A stretch of 64,000 nt of DNA from Aerobium sp039839275 (lineage in GTDB: Bacteria > Pseudomonadota > Alphaproteobacteria > Rhizobiales > Rhizobiaceae). The notes under the pieces were generated by a model, which saw only the letters and a list, made by a program, of their open reading frames with translations, did no database searches and was not told the DNA's origin. This document shows, piece after piece, positions 60,317 through 64,000 of the stretch (positions are counted from its first letter, which is position 1; every line of letters starts with the position of its first letter). A program made the translations under genes and the position numbers. The DNA lies in contig NZ_JBDOQP010000004.1 in NCBI RefSeq assembly GCF_039839275.1, positions 458,242 through 522,241 on the forward strand. The letters are read 5' to 3'.

Positions 60317-60340
60317 GGAGGCGCTGCCTGCAGCGCCTCC
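60317..60340 (+). terminator. Perfect hairpin between ugpB and ugpA
   Basis: GGAGGCGCTG and CAGCGCCTCC form a perfect 10-bp stem with a 4-nt loop, 21 bp after the ugpB stop and followed by TTCCTC. In binding-protein operons such hairpins stabilise the upstream mRNA or reduce expression of the permease genes by partial termination. Confidence 0.6.
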
Positions 60341-60360
60341 TTCCTCATGACGGAGCGGGA

Positions 60361-61254
60361 GTGCCGGTCTTGGAAAAACGCGTGACATTCTCGAACACCT
60401 GGCTCGCCGCCGCACTGATCCTGCCGCAGATGCTTCTGGTGTTCGTGTTCTTCTACTGGCCCACCGGAGAAGCGCTCTATTGGGCCTTCACGCTGGAGCC
60501 TCCTTTCGGCGGCACCAATGAGTGGGTCGGCCTCTACAATTTCGACAACGTGTTCAGCGACCCGAAATACTGGAGTTCGGTACGGGTCTCGATGATATTC
60601 GCCATCGCCTCCACGGTGCTGTCGCTGGGCATCGCGATGCTGCTGGCATTGTTCGTCGACCGGCAGTTGCCTGGTTACCAGGTGTACAAGTTCACCTTCT
60701 TTCTCCCTTACGCGCTTGCCGCTCCCGCGGTCGGTCTTGCGTTCCGGTTTATCTTCTCGCCCGACGCCGGTTTCCTGTCTGCGATCAACCGGGTCTTTCC
60801 AGATCTCTGGAACCCGGCGCTCGACGGCTTCGACGCGCTGCTATTGATCGTCATGGCGCAGGCTTGGACGATGGCTGGCTACAATTTCATCTTCTTCCTT
60901 GCCGCCTTGCAGTCGATACCTCGCAACATCAGTGAGGCGGGTGCCATGGACGGCGCCAATGTGCTGCGCCGGATGTGGGACCTTCAACTGCCGCTGATCA
61001 CCCCGACGCTGTTCTTCCTGATCGTGATCAACATCACCGACAGCTTCGTCAACTCGTTCGGCATCGTCGACATCACCACCGCCGGCGGCCCGGCGCGTGC
61101 GACCGACCTCATGGTCTACAAGATCTACACTGACGGATTCGAGGGCAAGGACTACTCGCTCGCCGCTGCCCAATCGATCGTGCTGATGCTGCTGATCGTC
61201 GCGCTGACATTCATCCAGTTCCGCTACATCGAGCGGCGCGTTCACTATAGCTGA
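60361..61254 (+). CDS. ugpA: sn-Glycerol-3-phosphate permease UgpA
   Basis: A 297-residue membrane subunit with six helices and the coupling segment SEAGAMDGANVLRRMWDLQLPLITP. The GTG at 60361 has a CGGAG site; a TTG at 60370 (giving MEKRVTFSN) is a plausible alternative with GGGAG 8 nt upstream. It pairs with UgpE. Confidence 0.92.
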   Translation: MPVLEKRVTFSNTWLAAALILPQMLLVFVFFYWPTGEALYWAFTLEPPFGGTNEWVGLYNFDNVFSDPKYWSSVRVSMIFAIASTVLSLGIAMLLALFVDRQLPGYQVYKFTFFLPYALAAPAVGLAFRFIFSPDAGFLSAINRVFPDLWNPALDGFDALLLIVMAQAWTMAGYNFIFFLAALQSIPRNISEAGAMDGANVLRRMWDLQLPLITPTLFFLIVINITDSFVNSFGIVDITTAGGPARATDLMVYKIYTDGFEGKDYSLAAAQSIVLMLLIVALTFIQFRYIERRVHYS

Positions 61255-61267
61255 GAGGGACGGCATC

Positions 61268-62164
61268 ATGATCGAACGTACCCCCGTCCTCGACTTCGTC
61301 ACCCAGGCGATCCTGGTGATCAGCCTGGTGATGTTGTTGCTCCCGCTCTGGATCGTGTTCGTCGCGGCCAGCCATGACTACCAGACGGTCAACCAGGTTC
61401 CGATGCCGCTATGGCCCGGCACGCATCTCTTCGAAAACCTGGCGACCGCCTGGCGCGACGGCAATTTCAGCCGGGTGATGCTCAACTCGTTCATCGTTGC
61501 CGGGGGCGTGACTGCGGGCAAGATCGGCATCGCGGCGCTGTCGGCCTTCTCGATTGTCTACTTCAACTACCGGCTGCGCATGGTGATGTTCTGGCTGATC
61601 TTCATCACGCTGATGTTGCCGCTGGAAGTACGCATCGTACCGACCTACGCGGTGGCGGCAAACGCGCTCGGCCCCTTCGAGCAGATCCTCAATCTCATCG
61701 GTATCGAAATCGGTCTGCCACGCTGGAACCTGCTCAACTCGTATTCGGGTCTGATCCTGCCGTTGATTGCGACAGCGACCGGGACGTTCCTCTACCGACA
61801 GTTCTTCATGACAATCCCCGACGAACTGACGGAGGCCGCCAAGATGGATGGGGCAGGACCGCTGCGCTTCTTCTTCGAGGTGCTGCTGCCCCTGTCGAAG
61901 ACCAACATGATCGCACTCGCCACCATCATGTTCGTCTGGTCGTGGAACCAATATCTCTGGCCGCTTCTCATCGTCACCGATCATGCCAACTATGCAACCG
62001 CGACGATGCAACTTCAAAAGGTCGTTCCCGGCCCGCTTTTCGGCGCTCCGCCAATCTGGAACACCGCCATGGCGGCAAACCTGATCGTGTTGGCTCCGCC
62101 GGTGCTCGTCACCATCCTGCTGCAGCGCTGGTTCGTTCGCGGCCTCATCTCCACGGACAAGTAA
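61268..62164 (+). CDS. ugpE: sn-Glycerol-3-phosphate permease UgpE
   Basis: A 298-residue membrane subunit with six helices and the coupling segment TEAAKMDGAGPLRFFFEVLLPLSK. It begins 13 bp after ugpA and forms the transmembrane heterodimer with it. Confidence 0.93.
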   Translation: MIERTPVLDFVTQAILVISLVMLLLPLWIVFVAASHDYQTVNQVPMPLWPGTHLFENLATAWRDGNFSRVMLNSFIVAGGVTAGKIGIAALSAFSIVYFNYRLRMVMFWLIFITLMLPLEVRIVPTYAVAANALGPFEQILNLIGIEIGLPRWNLLNSYSGLILPLIATATGTFLYRQFFMTIPDELTEAAKMDGAGPLRFFFEVLLPLSKTNMIALATIMFVWSWNQYLWPLLIVTDHANYATATMQLQKVVPGPLFGAPPIWNTAMAANLIVLAPPVLVTILLQRWFVRGLISTDK

Positions 62165-62176
62165 GGGTTCTTCACA

Positions 62177-63304
62177 ATGGCTGAAATCACACTGCGCAAC
62201 ATCCGCAAGTCCTATGCCGACACGGAAGTCGTCCACGGCGTCGACCTCGACGTCTCCACCGGTGAGTTCATCGTCATCCTTGGACCGTCCGGCTGCGGCA
62301 AGTCGACCTTGCTGCGCATGGTTGCGGGGCTAGAGGCGATCACCAAGGGCGAGATCGAAATCGGGGGACGAGTCGTCAACCGGCTCGAACCGCGTGAACG
62401 CGGCTGCGCCATGGTGTTCCAGAACTACGCCCTCTATCCGCACATGAGCGTCGCCCAGAACATTGGCTACTCGCTGAAGATCGCCCATGTGCCGAAAGCG
62501 GAACGCGACAGGCGAGTGCGCGAGGTTGCATCGTCACTCGGGCTCGAGGAATTCCTCGACCGCCGCCCGGGCCAGCTTTCCGGAGGCCAGCGTCAACGCG
62601 TTGCCATGGGCCGCGCAATGATCCGCGAGCCGAAGGTGTTTCTCTACGACGAGCCGCTGTCCAATCTCGACGCGAAGCTGCGCGTCGCCATGCGTGTCGA
62701 GATCCGCAAACTGCATCAAAGGTTGGGGGCAACCTCGCTGTTCGTTACCCATGATCAGGTGGAAGCCATGACGCTGGCCGATCGGATCGTTGTCATGAAC
62801 AAGGGCGTGGTGGAGCAGATCGGCACGCCAACGGAAGTCTACCAGCGCCCGGAGACGACCTATGTCGCCAACTTCATCGGCACGCCCGGTCTCAACCTGA
62901 TCGATGCGACGGCCGATCCCGACAAGGGGCTGCTGACGCTCCCCGATGGACAGCAGCTTGCCTACGACCGTTCGCGCTGGCCCGACGTCGGCTATGGCCC
63001 GGTCACGGCAGGGTTCAGGGCCGAGTCAGTGCGTCTGGCTGCCGGCGGAATCCGCGGAACATATGAATTCGCAGAAGAACTCGGCGCGGCCAGACTGGTG
63101 CACGGGCTGTTCGGAGGGCACACGCTGATTGCCCATATGGCCGGAAGCCGTAGCTTCGCGGTTGGCGAGGCGCTATCCTTCGTCGTGGATCCCTCCGACG
63201 TCCATCTCTTCGACGCCGATAGCGGCCGCCGCCTGAGTGAAACCGTTGACGGTGTTGTGACGCCGGCAATAGAAGCACCGGCAAAAGCAGCCGCCTTGAT
63301 GTGA
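62177..63304 (+). CDS. ugpC: sn-Glycerol-3-phosphate transport ATPase UgpC
   Basis: A 375-residue ATPase with Walker A GPSGCGKST, Q-loop FQNYALYPH, signature LSGGQRQRV, Walker B VFLYDEPLSNLD and a C-terminal regulatory domain (residues ~235-375). The order ugpB-A-E-C is the usual rhizobial one. The operon probably ends here. Confidence 0.93.
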   Translation: MAEITLRNIRKSYADTEVVHGVDLDVSTGEFIVILGPSGCGKSTLLRMVAGLEAITKGEIEIGGRVVNRLEPRERGCAMVFQNYALYPHMSVAQNIGYSLKIAHVPKAERDRRVREVASSLGLEEFLDRRPGQLSGGQRQRVAMGRAMIREPKVFLYDEPLSNLDAKLRVAMRVEIRKLHQRLGATSLFVTHDQVEAMTLADRIVVMNKGVVEQIGTPTEVYQRPETTYVANFIGTPGLNLIDATADPDKGLLTLPDGQQLAYDRSRWPDVGYGPVTAGFRAESVRLAAGGIRGTYEFAEELGAARLVHGLFGGHTLIAHMAGSRSFAVGEALSFVVDPSDVHLFDADSGRRLSETVDGVVTPAIEAPAKAAALM

Positions 63305-63372
63305 GATCGCTGCTCGGCGGCCAGGTCTGTCCGGAATTGCTGACCCGCCCGGGCCAATCAAGGGAAGCGACG

Positions 63373-63924
63373 ATGGCGCAGATCATCTTCTTGCACGGCG
63401 CTTCCAGCAGCGGAAAATCCACTATCGCCGGAATATTGCAGGCGGTGGTGGAGAAGCCGTTCTGGCATGTTTCCATCGACCATCTGCGTGACTCCGGGGT
63501 CGTGCCGATGAACCGATTTCGTCGTGGAGATTTCCGTTGGTCCGAAGCCAGGAATGCCTTCTTCGAGGGCTTCCATGCATCTCTTTCGGCCTATGCCGAT
63601 GCAGGCAATAACCTCATCCTCGAGCATATTCTGGATGACGAGGAATGGCTTCCAATGCTCATCAGCCGATTTGCCAAGCACGACGTGTTCTTCGTTGGCG
63701 TGCACTGCCCCTTGGAAATCCTGATGGAGCGTGAGGCAGCACGTGGCGATCGACCGCTAGGAAGTGCGAAGCAGGATTACGAAACCATACACGTCGGCAA
63801 AATCTACGATCTGGAACTGGATTCAACGGAAGAGCCGCAAACGAACACCACCAAGCTTTTGGCGGCGTGGCGGTCGGACCGCCGTTCTTCGAGTTTCAGC
63901 CTAGATAAGAGGGCGGTTCCATAA
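63373..63924 (+). CDS. Chloramphenicol-phosphotransferase-like P-loop kinase
   Basis: A 183-residue P-loop protein with Walker A GASSSGKST near residue 10, a VSIDHLRDSG segment and the HCPLEILMEREAARGDRPLGSA region of Cpt-type kinases. Proteins of this family phosphorylate chloramphenicol or unknown small molecules; resistance cannot be claimed from sequence. Start 63373 gives the direct MAQIIFLHGASSSG opening. It lies 68 bp after ugpC and may be a separate unit. The last 76 bp of the window show nothing recognisable. Confidence 0.8.
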   Translation: MAQIIFLHGASSSGKSTIAGILQAVVEKPFWHVSIDHLRDSGVVPMNRFRRGDFRWSEARNAFFEGFHASLSAYADAGNNLILEHILDDEEWLPMLISRFAKHDVFFVGVHCPLEILMEREAARGDRPLGSAKQDYETIHVGKIYDLELDSTEEPQTNTTKLLAAWRSDRRSSSFSLDKRAVP

Positions 63925-64000
63925 TGCGTCTTATGCGACTTATTCGTGATGATTGCTGGCAGAGTTGACCCGGCGCGTGTGCGCCCCGCCCGCTGTGAAA

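Noticed and set aside
1..64000. CRISPR arrays, rRNA, tRNA and complete insertion sequences
   Set aside because: No regular direct repeats with spacers, no rRNA-like or cloverleaf sequence and no transposase were recognised. The search was by eye, so a degenerate tRNA cannot be fully excluded.

Overview
The window looks like part of a secondary replicon (a large plasmid or chromid) of a GC-rich alphaproteobacterium in the Hyphomicrobiales (rhizobial order). The evidence is a complete repABC replication and partition operon with its antisense RNA and parS-like sites, together with rhizobial-type transporter and catabolic operons. A genus cannot be fixed from sequence alone; a Phyllobacteriaceae-like host (Mesorhizobium or Aminobacter type) is an inference.

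Replicon maintenance (1-11.7 kb): a tyrosine recombinase, cut by the window edge, converges on an orphan repA-repB pair that has no repC. An AsnC regulator, a class V aminotransferase and a kynureninase follow, then a WGR-domain protein. The complete repA-repB-repC operon lies on the minus strand and is followed directly by a vapBC toxin-antitoxin pair. The repB-repC gap carries a plus-strand counter-transcribed RNA with promoter and terminator. Two parS-like palindromes flank the repB start, and repC contains an AT-rich tract that is the likely origin.

Envelope stress and respiration (11.8-21.6 kb): a CpxAR/CpxP-like sensor kinase, regulator and LTxxQ-protein operon diverges from a GbsR/MarR regulator that heads cydDCABX (cytochrome bd oxidase and its assembly exporter). 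The 39-residue CydX was found by direct translation.

Polyamines and small-molecule uptake (21.6-36.9 kb): carboxynorspermidine decarboxylase and dehydrogenase genes come first, then two poorly known membrane or lipoprotein genes. A mixed catabolic block follows: LysR, nitrilase-type amidase, RraA-like protein, TRAP transporter, shikimate-dehydrogenase-like enzyme, GntR, NMT1/SsuA-type ABC transporter and FAD oxidoreductase.

Carbon and phosphorus block (37-63.3 kb): a SAF-domain dehydrogenase is followed by E1alpha, E1beta and E2 of a 2-oxoacid (acetoin- or pyruvate-like) dehydrogenase without E3. The E2 gene carries an in-frame 30-bp-armed palindromic repeat in its linker. A SorC regulator separates this operon from an AfuABC/PhnSTU-like ABC transporter joined to an MBL hydrolase and SurE, with a HAD phosphatase next to it; a Pho-box-like repeat precedes the transporter. 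Then comes a self-contained glucitol-type sugar PTS (GutM, EIIC, EIIB, EIIA and an HPr-EI fusion), which is unusual because rhizobia normally have only the regulatory nitrogen PTS. A second SorC regulator and a TIM-barrel isomerase/epimerase follow. The window closes with ugpBAEC, preceded by an 11-bp-periodic Pho-box candidate, and a chloramphenicol-phosphotransferase-like kinase.

No rRNA, tRNA, CRISPR array or complete insertion sequence was recognised.
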